64,000 nucleotides of DNA from Crotophaga sulcirostris (GCA_013397455.1 VYZB01000190.1:1247705-1311704), one strand, 5' to 3'. Positions 1 to 14,435 are shown, counted from the first letter of the stretch. Numbers and translations are program-made. Notes: a model not told the origin generated them from the letters alone.

Positions 1-2190
1 GCATGTGTTCTAATTTTTGCAATATATGTTGTGGAAAGAAAATGGTTCTAAGATTAAATGAAGGCAAAACCATTCTACCCAACTTTTCATGGAGTTCTAT
101 GAAATCTTTTGGTGTGAGACCAGACAGACAAGCTATATCTAGCTTTGGCATTTTAATGGCATGTCACTCTATGTAGATAGTAACAGCATAAACATAAATA
201 TATACGACTTTGTAACCCTTATAAGAAGATTTGTCATCTTGTACTATAACAAAACATATACTGAGAATCATTTCATCTACACATTGCTGATACAATGCCA
301 CAGAATAAGATTGTAGCATTTTACCTGCTTCTATAAACCATATCTGAATCGTCAACTCTTTTAAGAGCGACAGGATTTTGGTGTGATTGTTAAATGCATA
401 TATCATGATAAGAATGTAATTTAAAATAATTCCCATGCATTCACAAGATCATTTTATACAGGTGCTTGAGAAATTCTTTTAGTAAAGTACAGGACATGAA
501 AAGATACCAATGTAGACAGGTGGCCCATGGCCTTAATTTCTGAAAGAATTTTTGAATAAGGTTGGGCTAGGAACAGTCTTCCTCATCCAGCAGCATCTTG
601 TTGAGAGATACAAGATATTCCTTCCATTCTCCTGTTTCCTTTCCTCTGGAATTATACATATATTAAAAAAAAAAATAAATCCATCTTCTACTAGCATCTT
701 TTAACAGTGCTCTGCACAAAATAGGAGAAACTGATATTCTTCGGGAAAACAAAATGAAGGTTCCCACAAGTAGTGTTCAGAACTTATTCATACTTTTAAA
801 ACATGCAATTTCCTTAAACTCCATGTAACACATAGCTCTGATGAAAAAAATTGTTTTGGAGTAAACGTCTCAAAGGACGTTCAGTCACTTCTCACTACAT
901 ATCCTACTGCACATAGAATAGCTAAAGAAGACAAGAGAATTTATTAGTATTCTAGTGACCTTTTAGACAGACTGCATGGAAATCTTGAAGGCTAATTTAC
1001 AGCTAAATTAATTCAGATAGCACATAATATACAAGGTCATACTGTGGTCTTTCCAGATATTTTCTGTCTGAACAAGATATTAATTCTTAATTTTATTCTT
1101 TTAAAAAAATTGTACTTCTCAGTGTCCCAAATCATGCAAAAGATTTAGGAAAGCAAAGAATAATGAATCTCAAAAAGCACTTTAATTCCAACCTCAAACC
1201 AAACTTATAAATTAGTTCATTGTTTCTTGGAGAAGCTATTGGTATTGTGTAGAGTGCAGAGGAGATCAAACTGAAGTCATGACTGGGAAACATGTTGAGT
1301 TTTTTCATTCAATCACAATTTTTTCTATTTTTTCATCCATCTTTTCCTTAAATCATAAATAAATGCAAAGTCGTTAATGATGCATTAGTCCAAATGTTGT
1401 AGGAGAGGTAAAAAAAATGAGAAATGGTATTCATAGAGGAAATGGACAGATTAGAACTGATAAAAAAGAGCAATGGTCCCAAACTACAGGAAGGAAAAGC
1501 ATCCACAGTTTATACGTATTAAAATGCTACTCCTATTTGAGTATTTGTGTCTATTTCCATGAAATTAAATGATGTTTTATCTGAACTCATTACGTTCTAT
1601 GCAGAAGAGAGAAAATTATTAAATACTGAATTTGAATCTGAAAGTGGAAAGCATAGGATGGGTAGATATGGTTACCTTTTACCTTATGAGTACTGGAAGC
1701 CTCCATAGGCTGGCATTGACTGACTAGACCTATCAGGTCACATGGTGATCTTTTCTTTTTGACCATAAGTAATCATTATTTTTTTCCACAGCTGCGGTCC
1801 AGTAACAGTAATTGATCACTTCATAGATTTTAAGTCCAAAAGAGAACACCGTAGTCATTTAGTCTGATCTGTGATGTGACAGAGGCAGTAAGACCTCACC
1901 CAATAACATGTACACGAAGTTCAATAATTTATGGTTGAATACAGTACACCTTTTAGAAAGAAACCAATATTGATCTTAAAATGTTTTATGATGGACAGAA
2001 AATCTACTACTTTCCTCCATAAATTGACCCAATGGTTATTTTCTCTCACTGAGAGAAATGTGCCTCATATTTCCATTTTGAATGTACCTCTCTACAAAGT
2101 GTAGGCAGTGGTTTTTGTGGTAGTTATAAATAACATGGCATCCATTAGCCCTCTCCTATTGCATACTCCTATTTTGTTATTATGTTATAG
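1..2190. other. AT-rich noncoding sequence, nothing recognised
   Basis: No gene, RNA or recognisable repeat is seen here. The longest open frame is a 90-codon AT-rich frame on the - strand near 164-436, which has no recognisable domain and biased composition expected by chance. Short A runs occur (for example near 664-680). The sequence could be intergenic or intronic; nothing here decides which. Confidence 0.6.
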
Positions 2191-2199
2191 GTCAATCTC

Positions 2200-2400
2200 T
2201 TTACTTTCCCCCGACAGATTACTTCCTCAAATGTGGAATGAGTTGTCTGGAAAGGCTGTGCTGTCTCCATCCTTGGAGGTTTTCCAGGGTCAACTTGATA
2301 AGGCCCTGAGAAAGAATAAGCCTGACTAGAGATTTCTGAGGCCACTTCGATGCAGAACTATGCTAGGATTTCAACTCCTTTTATGAGCTAGTTGACCTCA
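2200..2400 (+). mobile_element. CR1 LINE 3' fragment (diverged)
   Basis: Reading + strand, 2212-2329 encodes a decayed version of the last part of the CR1 ORF2 protein: RLLPQMWNEL, then a run ending LSPSLEVFQGQLDKAL. This matches the conserved CR1 C-terminal pattern (RLP.EVVESPSLEVFKRRLD.AL) seen again at 27.0 kb in this window. The frame closes with TAG at 2327-2329, and the following 70 bases resemble a mutated CR1 3' UTR. The 5' side is truncated, as is usual for CR1. It is more diverged than the 27.0 kb copy and therefore probably older. The boundaries are approximate. Confidence 0.7.
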
Positions 2401-5400
2401 CAAGGTGCCTAAACTACTATGGAAAGAGCCTTGCTTGGGTTACGATGTCCAGTTCTTCAGGTGCTAATGTTAAACAGGAATGTTGTCCTATCAGGCCATG
2501 TAAACACAGCTAATGAACTGACTGAGTGATGATACCAATCATAGAAAAAGACTGTTAAATGGCAAGTCACTTCTCCAGTCTCAACCTTATAATAGCGACC
2601 AAATACATTTTCCCTTGGAGAAGCCATTTTCTATAAATTCCTGTTGTAGGTATTTATATAATTTCCTCCTTCACCCACACATTCACATGTACACTAACAA
2701 TGCAGCAGCAGTATCAGCACTTCCTGCAAATTTCTGAACCGTATTTATGCCTATTTTACTGACCTCAGTGGGCAGGAGTTTATTATAACTCCCTGTTTGT
2801 GGATGGGGACATAAGACCCTGAACGACTTTACTCTCTGGAATTCTAGGCTACTTCTACAGACACTGGACTACCCTTCATCTTTATCAGGTGGTCTGCCTT
2901 GAAAGTTAGCATCCGACAAAACAGTCCAATCAAATGAAGAAGTCAAGGACCAAGGTGCTGCTGGTCATGCTTTATTCAAACAGTGCCTATTTCTCCCGTA
3001 TCTTATATGCTAGCTTCCAAAATTTGTTAAATTACAAATGCAGTGTCCCTTTGTGTCAAGAAAGATGAATGTCTTAAGTGAGAACCAAGTTAAAAATAGT
3101 TTCAAGGAATATAGGGAAAGTTATTGTCTGGAGTATATATGGGAGGTGATGAGATGAATATATCAAGGGGAACTGGTAGTCCGAAGGGAAACCTGATAGA
3201 CAAGGATAAACTATGTGGTTTTAATTCTTAGATGAGGATTTTCCCACCTGTATTATAATGTAGGATAAATAGATACAAGATGGAAATAGCCTTGAAAATC
3301 TCTATAAGGCTAGCAGGAAGTGGCAGGAGCAGACACAGAGCCTGCCTGTTCTTTTTTACAGTCTGAAATAAGTAGAGGGAGCCTGGAGACCTGGAGATGC
3401 CTATAAACAATATGAAAATTTTAAAGAAAAAATATGGGCACCTGTTCATAGGAATAGAAAAAAAGTTGTGTGTCTTAAGGCTCTTATCTCCATTCTTTCC
3501 CTTCACCAATTAGCAAATTAGTAAATTTAACTTGTAAATAATCATCAAACCTTTCCTTTACGTGATTCTAGAATACATATATTAACAAATTAACACAACT
3601 TTGAAGAACTCTGTCCTTTCTTGCTTTTAATCTCCCAGTCATGCCATCTGGTCTTGTGTGATGGCTGTTTAAATCGTTCATTTCCTTTTTAAGTTGACCT
3701 TGGGTGACCTCTTCACATTCCACGTAACTGATTAAATTTAGTGGTAATTATTTTCAGATATTCTAACATACTCTCAATCCTTTTTCACGTACTTGCCAAA
3801 AATCTAATTCTAAAATAAATTTGCAAATATAACATTTTGCTATTTGCTTTGTGTGTATAATTATACTTGCACCACCGTGCAGGCACCTTCAGTGTGTGTA
3901 TAAAGATCTGCCTGTAAATGTATTCACAAAGGTAATTTTAGCATCATCTTTTATATATATAGGTAATGATGAAACAAGAGCAAACACACACTCTTTAAAA
4001 TCAGGCCTGTAGTAATACGTATGTTTCAACAGACTAAAGTCTCAAGTAGTGTAAAGTGTAAAACTACATCTCAGTCATCTATTCCATGTTGGAAATTTCT
4101 TGAACCTTTGCCATATGCTGAGGCAATCCCAATTCAGTAGGCCTGTCGAATTACTGAATAAAATTCAAATGGTATGCAGGCATTTTGTCTCAGTAACTTG
4201 ATTTTGTATTGTCATTTATACTCAGAAGTTATTATAAATTAATTAAAAGACCATCTGAAACCCCTCAGGTAATTTTCAAACACAAGGAGAACCTCCCTTG
4301 CAATGATACTGCTGTCCCTGTCAGTCTGTGAAGATATTTTAATCAGACACATTAATTTTACTCCACTGAAAGGAAAGGGGAAAATATATGATTATGGTCT
4401 GTGCATACTGTCAGTAATGTATAAATCTACTGGCGTAAGTAGGAGGCACAGGCTGTAAGTCAATGGCACAAACTCAATGTATTATTATACTTGAAGTACA
4501 GCAGCCTATAACAAAGTAAAAACACTTTCTGTGTAGGTTGTCATGTGTAGGAAAGCCAAAAAGAAGTAGGATTTATTTAACACCTTTGACAATTAATATA
4601 CATATGTGCTATGTTAGCTCATGGAAGTGGCTGGCAACAGTACCTTATAAAATAGCAGTTTAGCTGAGATGTTCAAGGACTTCAGGAAATCCACTGATGA
4701 CAAAAGACATCTGTCTGAAAGCTGCTTCTTTGTGCACATCTCTCCCTGTCTCACTCCATGAGGCTTTTGAAATGTAACGTAGTTCATGAGCTGTCATGTG
4801 GCTGGATGGACTGGAAAATTATTCTCAAGTTTCATCTTGTTTTGGTTTTGTGCATATGAGATACCCACCGCTTCTTCAGGTAATTTTGCTCCCAGATGCC
4901 AAGTATCTTCTGCTTTATGAATATACCATTCTTGTGACTGGTTTTTACTGCCCTCCTGCTCATGCTGACTTTTCTGTATTAATAATTAGCCATTGTAATA
5001 TGTTTTCATTAAAGCTGATCTATAGTTTGGTGTAAGCTTTTCATATCTTTGCAGGAAATCATGTTTCTTTATATATTCCTAATAAGTTATAATTCTCATT
5101 GTCAAATCCTGATTCCCTGCCATGGGTTTTGGAATCTATAATCTTGGAAAGTAAGATAAAAGTAAAGCAAAAAATCACAATTCTCACTTCACTTATGTGC
5201 TTTGCAGTTTCACATTCTTATAAATTTTTAAGAGTAAAATTCCCAATGTTTTCCTGTTACCCACATGAAAATGAATATGACAGTACGAGTCAGTGAACTG
5301 CTCTATAGAAGACAGCTTTTTTTTTTTTCTGTTACCATACTGAAACTGTGCAGAAGCAGCAGAGAGAAAGGAGGAAATCAAAACAGAAGGGGATTCACTT

Positions 5401-8276
5401 TTGAGAGCTGATTGAATCAACTAACTAACATAGTTTAGTGTTTGAAGGAAAACACATATCTTCCAGGCATGGACACAATGATTGCATTTCTGGTCGTAGG
5501 TTCTGATACAATCTTTAAGGGATGTGTAGATGTTTCTAAGGTCAAACAGCAAACTGTTTTCTGGCTGCTCCTGAGGCTGAATTCCATGATCACTCAAAAT
5601 CAAAAATACTGAACTGATACTGGAAAATCAAAGTAGTGTCAAGTCCTTTTCTCTTTTATTAGCCTTTAACTACCTATTTTTAAAATTAAATGTCATTATC
5701 CAAAACAGGACTACAGCCATTATATTGTAATCTGGGTGTTTATGGTTCAGCTTGAAAGGAGTCTGTTAAAAAAAAGTAAACCAAAATAAAGCAAATATCT
5801 TATACCTAGGCATCTACAAATTAAAACCTCTGCAAATACATTGCTTTGGATTTTTTTTTCAAATGTACATAAAAAAAATCTTAAATTCTGCATCATGTAT
5901 TGTTTTGGATCTCAAAGCAAACATAAGACAGATCAGCCAAAAGAAATACCCAGTTATGAAGAATGCTTGTGGTAGTGCCTGTCTCAACATTCTCAGGCAA
6001 GTTCTATAACCAGATTTAAGGGCACAGGAGTGTCTGCACTTACAATTTTTGATTGGTTGAATAAAGCTCTAACCTGCAGAGTATAAAGTGGTTTCACCAT
6101 TTACTAAAAACAAGGAGAGGCCTCGCAACATGCAACTAATGCAGCATGAATCAAAGACAAAACAGAAATAAATCTTTCTTAACAACACATCACATACAAG
6201 TGTGCTTTAAATTTGGGTCTGGACTGTGAGATTTCCAAGCTTTTAATTACCTCTCATTTTGTTTGCCTCAAACAAGCAAGAGATCAATACTTCAAAAACA
6301 ACAGCTAGAACCAGAACAAAAAAGTATGAACATTTCTGTCATCACGCACAAGATGATTTCTGCGTGTTTCTAGGAACCTTACAGCAAAATCACCTGAGTA
6401 AGTCCAAATTATACTGCTAATAAATTTTCACACCAGATACCCTGGTCAGAGGCAAAAAAAATGAACAAAGCCAAAGGACAGAGAAAAAGCACATGGAGAG
6501 AAAAGTAAAAACAGAGGATGTATAAAAGCACAAAGGAAGAGGGGTGGAATTGGAGAGGAAAAAAGAAGGAGGGAGATGGAGGGAAAATTAATAGCTATTA
6601 GAGACAGGGAAGCTTTTAATAAGAGTATTCCCCGAGCTTAAATTTGTACTTTCTTTTTGCTCATAAGAAATTTAAAAGTACGACCTCATATGGAAAAGGA
6701 TTATTCTATTTTTTCAAGGAAATTTTATAACTTTTGTTATAATTTGCATAATCCAATAGATATATAGGGCACTGTGTAAGACAAATTGATGTCAGATTCT
6801 ATCTTGAGTATATATAGAATCAGAGATGAAAATACAGAGAAGAATTAGCACAGCATACCTAAGTCTGCATTTTATGTCTTCCATGCAGAGGCTTTTCTTT
6901 TAGTGGTGTTAAAGACATTCATATGAGTCTATCATTTTCCAATGCTATGTCACATAATTCCAGTCAGTCATCAGTCTGCGTATTATATTAAAAAACTCAT
7001 TAGCAGACGATGTACAAGAAAACATAGATTTGAGTTCAGATAAATGACCACACACAACCTGTAAAGCCTACCTCATCGCACATTTTACCAATCTGGATGC
7101 ATCCTACTATCTCTGGAAGCAGCATCAAAGCAAGCATCACTGTAGTGCTCACAAGCTATTTAGGATACTAGCATACTGACATTGTTTAATTTGAAGAAAG
7201 AAACTGTTCAAGCTGCTCAATAGGGAATTCAGTTAATTATATCTTGTGGAAGTCAAACAGATGAGAACATTTTTCGTCTAAAAAGCTCAAATATTTTTTC
7301 CCTATTTACTCAAAAAACACAGCATTGGAAGAAGGCAGTACTTCCAGACTGAGTCAATTCAAGTATAGTTTATTCTTTCAGGGACCAGTGATGCTCCCAT
7401 TATCAGTGACAGAACTTAATTTTTAAGATGCATTTCAACAGCCTCAATTACTCAGATACACCGATAGCATAACAAGATGCTGGTAGAACACCACTACTGC
7501 TAAAGAAAAGTTACCTTTAAAGGTTAATGGCATATCATTTACAATAAATTTCTTTTCTTGACTGTATCTGAACTGTCCCAATGCTCAAACTGCAAAGTAT
7601 ACTGATTCACAATTTTTCTTCCCAGTTCTTGAAATTCCTTCATCACTTTACTGTCCTAGAACTTCTGCTCTAATGTGACATGCTGGGAAAGCTACATTAG
7701 TGAATCATATTAGCTATAGCAGTACTTACAATACAGTCTGGGTTTATAGACTTAAGAAAACAAATATATTTGGTCATTTTAAAAAGACATTCTGTTGCTC
7801 TGGCGTTTCTGTCCAATTTAGAATGAGATACAAAAAAAAAAGAAAACAAGGAAAAAGCTATGCCTTTTCATTCTTAAAATGTACTTTCTGGCAGTGAAAG
7901 AATCTAACTGAAAAAGAATTTCTTTAAATCTTGAAGCCAATTTAAGTGTCTGCGCTTAAATTCAGTGAGTAAATTAATATCTCTCCAACTGGACCTCAAT
8001 TACATACACTCCATTTCTCCCATTTAGATCACTGTTCTCCTTAACAAATTGATAAATAATTCAGCTCCCTAGGGAATAAACTATTAAACCAAAATCCAGT
8101 GGACTTTGAGAGGTGTATCTGAACTTTCTAAGTAATACTGGAAGGTTTTTCAGCAATTATTGTGCAAAGTTAGTGCAAAATCATGCTTTTAATGAGACTA
8201 CCTTGCAGTTACATTGACATGACTTATTCGTTTTTTCAGTACAAGCCATTGTCTTATAACTTATTTTTTCTCAACT
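2401..8276. other. AT-rich noncoding sequence, nothing gene-like recognised
   Basis: This 5.9 kb stretch contains only short chance frames (all under 95 codons) and no recognised RNA gene. A purine-rich tract lies at 6446-6596 and is listed separately. A small imperfect hairpin (11-bp arms, one mismatch) lies near 6791-6823. No transposon ends are evident. Confidence 0.55.
6446..6596 (+). repeat. A/G-rich (purine) tract
   Basis: About 150 bases are dominated by A and G on the + strand, with GGAAGAGG-, GAGAGGAAAAAAG- and GGAGGGAGATGG-like blocks. It is low-complexity sequence rather than a clean tandem repeat. Such tracts are common in vertebrate noncoding DNA. Confidence 0.6.
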
Positions 8277-8314
8277 GTTTATTTTGGTTTATATGGTTTA
8301 TTTTGGTTTGGTAT
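8277..8314 (+). repeat. 19-bp direct duplication
   Basis: GTTTATTTTGGTTTATATG is followed immediately by a second copy whose first 14 bases are identical. This short tandem duplication lies just upstream of the GC-richer block that starts near 8370. Confidence 0.75.
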
Positions 8315-8369
8315 CTTTATTTTTTCACAACATATCCAGAAGTGGGCTGGATGCCAAAGAAAGTTATTG

Positions 8370-9084
8370 TTGGATCTATGAGAGCATTGGTGGACCCAAA
8401 TGTCCCTAGCAAGCCCACTACCCTGCTCACAACCCAGGACCCCATTTTAGCACGCTCTAGAGATGCTGCAGGGTCTCCAGCTCAGTTCCTAAAGAGTTAC
8501 TGGGACTTTCTAGCTTGTCCTTGGCCCTGTATTGATACCTTGGTTTCTGCTGATGTTGATAAGCCTATCAGCAGGGCCTGTTCCCATCACTACCCTGTTT
8601 GGCTTGGCTGGCACAAGCATCGTAGGGCTGTACCCTGTCACTGCCCCCCTCCACCATGGCTGCCCTTGGTTGCCAGCACCCCAGCCCTGAGGGAGCCAGT
8701 AGCCCACACAGCACCTTGGCAGTGAGCTCAAACCTTCTCAGACACCCATGGTGGTCTCATAGCCACTGCTGTCCTCCACAGTCCAACTCTGCACCCAGCA
8801 CAGCCCTTGCCTCTTCCAACTCTTCCATGCTAATTGAGCAAGGGCACAGCGGTTTTGCCACCAGATGCAGCTAATACTCCCTGCTTTACCCAGGAGTAAA
8901 CAGGTATCAGCCTTCCAGCACCATTAACTCCTGGCTTTCAGGAAAGGCCCTAAACTGAGTCACCGCCCATATGGAGCCAATGGCTGGCCGTGACTGAGAC
9001 ACAAATCCTTACAACAGAAGAGACTGACACAGGTGATGTGCTTGTAATGCTCAGGGAAGAAGGTAGAATGTGACGACAGTTATG
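8370..9084. other. GC-richer, CpG-poor unclassified block
   Basis: Base composition shifts from AT-rich to clearly GC-richer, with many CCC and CCAGC words, but CpG is rare, so this is not a CpG island. It ends close to a CR1 3' tail at about 9110. A 180-codon + frame (8183-8725) starts in AT-rich DNA, crosses the composition boundary and has no recognisable domain, so I do not call a gene. The block may be an old decayed repeat, possibly the body of the CR1 whose tail follows, or a captured GC-rich segment. I could not match it to CR1 ORF2. Confidence 0.45.
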
Positions 9085-9109
9085 GTAAACGAAGATGAAT
9101 TGAGCAAGG

Positions 9110-9168
9110 CAGTCGGCCTAGGTGTTCTCAAGAGACTCCTTCCAATCTAAATGATTCAGTGATTTTGT
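9110..9168 (+). mobile_element. CR1 LINE 3' tail (old)
   Basis: The sequence GACTCCTTCCAATCTAAATG followed by ATTCAGTGATTTTGT is a diverged form of the CR1 3' terminus (ggtccCttccaacctaaatgattctgtgattctgtg). Only the tail is recognisable. The 5' limit is unclear and may reach into the GC-richer block before it. Confidence 0.7.
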
Positions 9169-12100
9169 ACAAGAGGAAATTTAATGGTATGCTACAAAGC
9201 CAAAGAGAGTGTCACAGTTTAGCCACTCAAACCAGAACAGAGAGTAATAAAAACAGAACTGACAAAGAAGCAAGAGAAGTCCAAGGCTCTTTACTTTGGC
9301 CTATAGTTTTCTACAAATCCTCAGTTGATACAAATAATGCATACAAATAAAAAGTGATATAACAGTAACTGAAAGGCAAACTTAAGCTTAAAATATATGA
9401 CTCAATTCGTGCATTACAAGCAAGAACTATAACATTTTACCTACTCAAAGACTGGATTACTGCTTTTCAAAAAGAAGTATTAATTCCATGGTCCTTGAGA
9501 TGACTTGATTAAATCCTGGAACCTGTGAAGTCTAGGTTATGTTTCGCATAATTTACTCTTTAGTAATAGTCATTAAGCATACATGTTTACAAACACAATT
9601 CCTGTAGTGCAGCTGTACATATTTTAATGACTTGATTCCTCCAATTCCCTCCATTTTTAAGTCATCTTAGTAGTATGTGCACCTTTGCTGGTGGAGAGCG
9701 TACTTGCTGATCTACTCTATCTAAAGCTCTGACCTAGTCTGTACAAACTCTTGTGTCATCACTATAACGCATTTAGCACTGCAATACTGAGCAATTTACT
9801 GAATACAACATAGCCTATATAACTCAGCAGCAAATTGCAGCACTATTAAGCTGCATGGCAACTCTGGATTCTTCCTCATACCATGGCAAAAACTCCGTCT
9901 AGACACTCAACAAAGTCAAGTGTGCAGAATCAATAGTGCATTGGAGACCCCACCTAAAAGTCTGCAATTCTCATGTATGAAACACATAGAGGTCGGCCTC
10001 CAAACTACGCCCACAAAAAATTAGGTCTCTATCCCCAGCAGAATATGCAGGAATGCTTAGAGCAGCGTGCACACAACCATTGTGCCTGATTCTGGGGACA
10101 GCTTGCGATCTCTGTTTGTCCCTACACGTTATGACAATAAGATACTGAACAACTGTAGTGGGACCCACATCAGAAGTTAAATTCTATTAAAGATGACACC
10201 ACATGAGCAAGTGTTAGGAAAAACAGAAAGCTGTGACAGATTGGATTCACTTTTGGCAAGATGTGACATGCTTCACCTTTCACCACCAACTGGTCTAAAG
10301 AAGGAATTGTGACAGAGCTGACTTCCCTCTAATGCAGTTTGAAAATCCCCTGCCAAAGGGTAAAGAGTGACAAGAAACAGAGAAATATTCCATGTAACTA
10401 AAATAAGTAAACAAATGAGCAAAACCACATACAAAATAAAAACATCTAGAAAAATGATATGTATTCTATGTATTAACTTAGTTACTGCAAAGCTACTGTT
10501 TTCAGCATAAATAAACTTTGCCATTATGTTAGAAAATTTAATTCTGACACCAGAGCACAGTTATAGACCACAGTGTCTTTCTGTAACCACTGATGAATTT
10601 TCCATATCCTAGTTCTGACTACTATGTACCTGAGACCATCAATTTGCCTTGGTGTGACTAACCAACTCAGGATAGCAAGGGGGTTATTTACTCTCTCCAA
10701 TTCATATGATTGAAGAACTAACTGATGTTTCTGAAAAAATGATGCTCACTATACCTATTGTACTGTCTAATTAGCATGAGGCATAAAACACTTGTTTAAT
10801 GGGCTGGAGCCTCAGGCCACTACTCAGTTAGCCCCACGCCAGGACTCTCCAGGCCAGCTGAGGACAGTAGAGGTTTTATTTGTGGTTGTGTCTAAAGAAT
10901 AATTAAGTATCATGAACAAGTACTGCTTATAAACTACAGACTGCAAGTGACTGACTGTAGACATGAACTTTGAATCAGAGGCAAAAGCTTCACCTGTGCA
11001 GTGGCAAGTATTTCTAAGAACTTTCTGCTGAGCACAGAAGTAACTTCTGACTGCTTTCAGTTCAGCTGCCACCAACTGTTCTCTGCTCCTATGTGGATTG
11101 TGTCTGTGTGCTGCAGTTGTTAACTGCTCCTGCTTCAGTCTCCACGGAAATGGAAATAAAACTGAGATGGTACTAAAAGGTTGCTAGGAAACAGCCAGAT
11201 GATGATGATGAAGACACTATACTAGCCTCTCCTCTTCAGGATATTTCTCTACTGTTTGTCAATCAAGATTGCCTTTGATGATTTGCCAACTCCAAGTTCT
11301 GCTACGGAATTCTATTAAAAAAAGATCAGGAATGCTTTTTGTACCTGCACTTAGCAAGACAAGATTTTGCTGCCTTCCTCAACAGTACATAGAACTACTC
11401 TTAAAATTCATTCTAACTCAGGTTCATTCAGAATGCAGTAGATAATCTGACAAGTTATATAGTACATTTATTATACTCTATATATCTCTTTATAGCATAC
11501 TCACAATGAATATTTGAGTGTCTTCCAGTAGCGCATTAAGCAATGTGACTAACGCTTGTTACATGTTTATTCTTTCATTCCTCTCCCCAGGGGAAGATGC
11601 GTCTACTGTGCAATGCTTTGTTTTACAACATATAATGCTTGTCTGACTTTTTGTCTAAATGTTTATGTTAGAGAAGGAAAGGTTAAGAAAATCCAATTTG
11701 CACTTGGAAAGGAAGGTGGCACTCAAACTTGTGCTGATCCTTGCCTCCTGGAGAAGTCAATTTCTCGGTCTCAGACTGGTCCCAACAAAAGCACTGTTTT
11801 CTTTTTAATAAGATTTACCACCATTGCAAAGGTTCCCCTTTGCCAGCAGAACAAAATCGTCAATCACTGTTTTTGTTCTTAGACTTCAGTTTGGACACCC
11901 TGGGCTCTAGCCACAAAAAGGCTCAGAAAAACAGTGCAACTTTGAATCCAATTCAGTAGATTACGAGACTGGAAATAACACTCTGGAAACTAAAGCAGCT
12001 GCTTGTCAGCTGGAAGAGTTCAAAATTCCCCACAGCCTACCATTTTCCTACCAGAAAGACTGTTTCTCTTGCCACACAACATTGTCGTGACCTGCAAAGG

Positions 12101-14409
12101 CATTGCAACCAGGAATGATTTTAGTCAAAAGCGGGGTTCTGGTGGCATTATTCTTTGGGAGTAATGTTCATCTGTGCAGGAAGCTTCTAAATGTGAGAAA
12201 CAGGAGGATTGGCAGCATCTAGGCACCCATAGGAAGATCAGATCCCTGGAGAAAATAATAGCTGGAAAGGAGAAGAAAGGATTTGTGGTGCTGCTTATAT
12301 TGATGTTTTGTTAAAGTAGAAAGTCTTTGAGAGACAGGAACCTTCCCTAAATGATCTGTTTTGCTAATTTCTCAATAAAATGTAAAATTATTTAATAATT
12401 GATTTATTAATGTATTAAGCCGTAACCCACTAGATTCTGACTATGAATCTTTGCTCTAGTAAGTTTTTAGTGAGCTGCAGGCAATTTAAAAAAAAAAAGA
12501 GAGATGGATTTCAGTTCTATCTTTATTTTACATGCACTCTATAAATAGTGGAATTCTATCATAAAATTCTTACTTCACACTTTATGATATTTTTATACTT
12601 TAATTGTATTATTGTCATTACTCTATATTTTATATTTCAGCGAATATAGTGGTTTTGAGAACAGCAGCAATGTCTTTCCCAGTAACAGGCAGTATCATAA
12701 AAGCCCCTGAAGGTATGGCATAACTTCTGGATCAGCTTTGCAACAATCAAGACCATTTACACAGCCTGGAACATCTGGAATACCCACAAAGCTCGGGATT
12801 TTCACACTGGTGAATCTGAATATAAAAAGCATGAGATGTTACAAAATTCAGAAAAAAAAAGGTTCCTGCTTGCAGAAATGAGCGGATCTGTGTTTCTTTG
12901 TTAATATATGCCACTCTTATTTGTCTTCCTTTTGATATGGTAAACAGCTTTTTGGTTTTTGTTTGGTTTTTTTCTTTGCAATTTGCAATAATTTTTAAAA
13001 CGCAAAAAAGACTAATGTATCAAACCAACTACTACATGTATTTTTCAAGGAAAAAAGTAAAGAATGCTCTGAAAGATTAATATTTTTTCTTCTTTGTACT
13101 CCTTTTACATTTTAATGGATATTAATTATAGTTTGTCAAAACTGCATCTGAAATACCTGATCTTCTGAAAGAATATAAAAATAACCCTTTTATCTACAAT
13201 ACTCTACTACAGAAGAAAATACATTCTCTTTTTATGGCCTGTGTTTAAAAACACAACATCAGTGTTGGGCAAATTAAGATTATTTTTTGCGTTCTCTTAC
13301 ATCATGAAATAGAATTTGATGTTGGAAAATGTATCACTCTAAGAATGTGGTCTTACCACTTAGTTATAAGTAAATCAATCAAGGGTAAGAAATCTGACCC
13401 TGATTCCATTGGTGACAGTGAATGAATGACCTATCATTTACTACAGTAGGACAGATGGGGTCCCATGGTTTAAATAATGCTGCTGTGAGCTGTAGAATTG
13501 AAAGGAAGTACTGAGAAGAGTTTATTGCAACTCCAGTGATACAGAATTTTCTGCTGAAAAGCAAATTGAAAAGATGAGTACTTTTGAAAAAAATTAGAAG
13601 AAAAAGTCAAAATTACTCTGTACTCTACCTTTGAAAATGAAGTCTACTGGAGATCTGGAACTCTGTTGTTCTTCTTACTTCACTATCCTCTCCTCTGTTA
13701 TTCCTTTATATTCAACTGCATTCCTTGCTGAATGAATGAAAATAAGTTTCCCTCAGTTTTCTCCTATTGCTTAGCTGACTCCTATCAGTCATAGCAATAT
13801 CAGTCTCAGAGGAAAAAATCTCTACTGGGGTCTGTTTTGTAACATACACTTTCAAAAGCTTCCTTGTAATAGCAGCTTTTGTAATATCAATATAACATCT
13901 GACAGGATTTCATTTTCCTTTTCTATGGACTAGAAGAATTGGAATTGAAGATCACGTAGACCTGTGCTTATTTGTCTATCATCTTTGGACTTGATCCTTT
14001 TCACGGGAAATATGCCATCATGTTTGTCCCAGTTTGAAAACCAATAAACGATTTTTTTTTTCTCCTGTTTATATCAGGCAGTATTTGTATTTCAGGAAAT
14101 AAAAGTCTCCCTGGCAAAGTTACACACACAGAGGTTTTGAAATCTGGTACAGATTTTGATCCCTCCCATTTAGGTAAAATCTATTTAGTCAGGAAAAAGA
14201 TATGAAAAGCCTTACTAGGATGATGTGAAGAGAGTTGGTTCTGTTTTAGCGAAGAGGCCTCACAAAGGTGAAAGTGGGAGGGTTTGTGATTACTTTTTAT
14301 AAATGTATCAGAGTAAAAATGAAAGATAAAAGAAATACACAAAGGATGATAGATATATTGGTAACTTAGTTAATAAACTCCACTAAGTATCTACTATATC
14401 CTAAATTCA

Positions 14410-14435
14410 AACAGAAAAATTTTAATTTTTCTGTT
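14410..14435. repeat. Perfect 12-bp inverted repeat, 2-base spacer
   Basis: AACAGAAAAATT, two bases, then AATTTTTCTGTT: a perfect inverted repeat able to form a small AT-rich hairpin. No transposon structure or target-site duplication was noticed around it. Confidence 0.8.

Noticed and set aside
8183..8725. 180-codon + frame
   Set aside because: It begins in AT-rich DNA and crosses into a GC-richer CpG-poor block with no consistent composition, domain or splice signal. A - strand frame is open in the same block.
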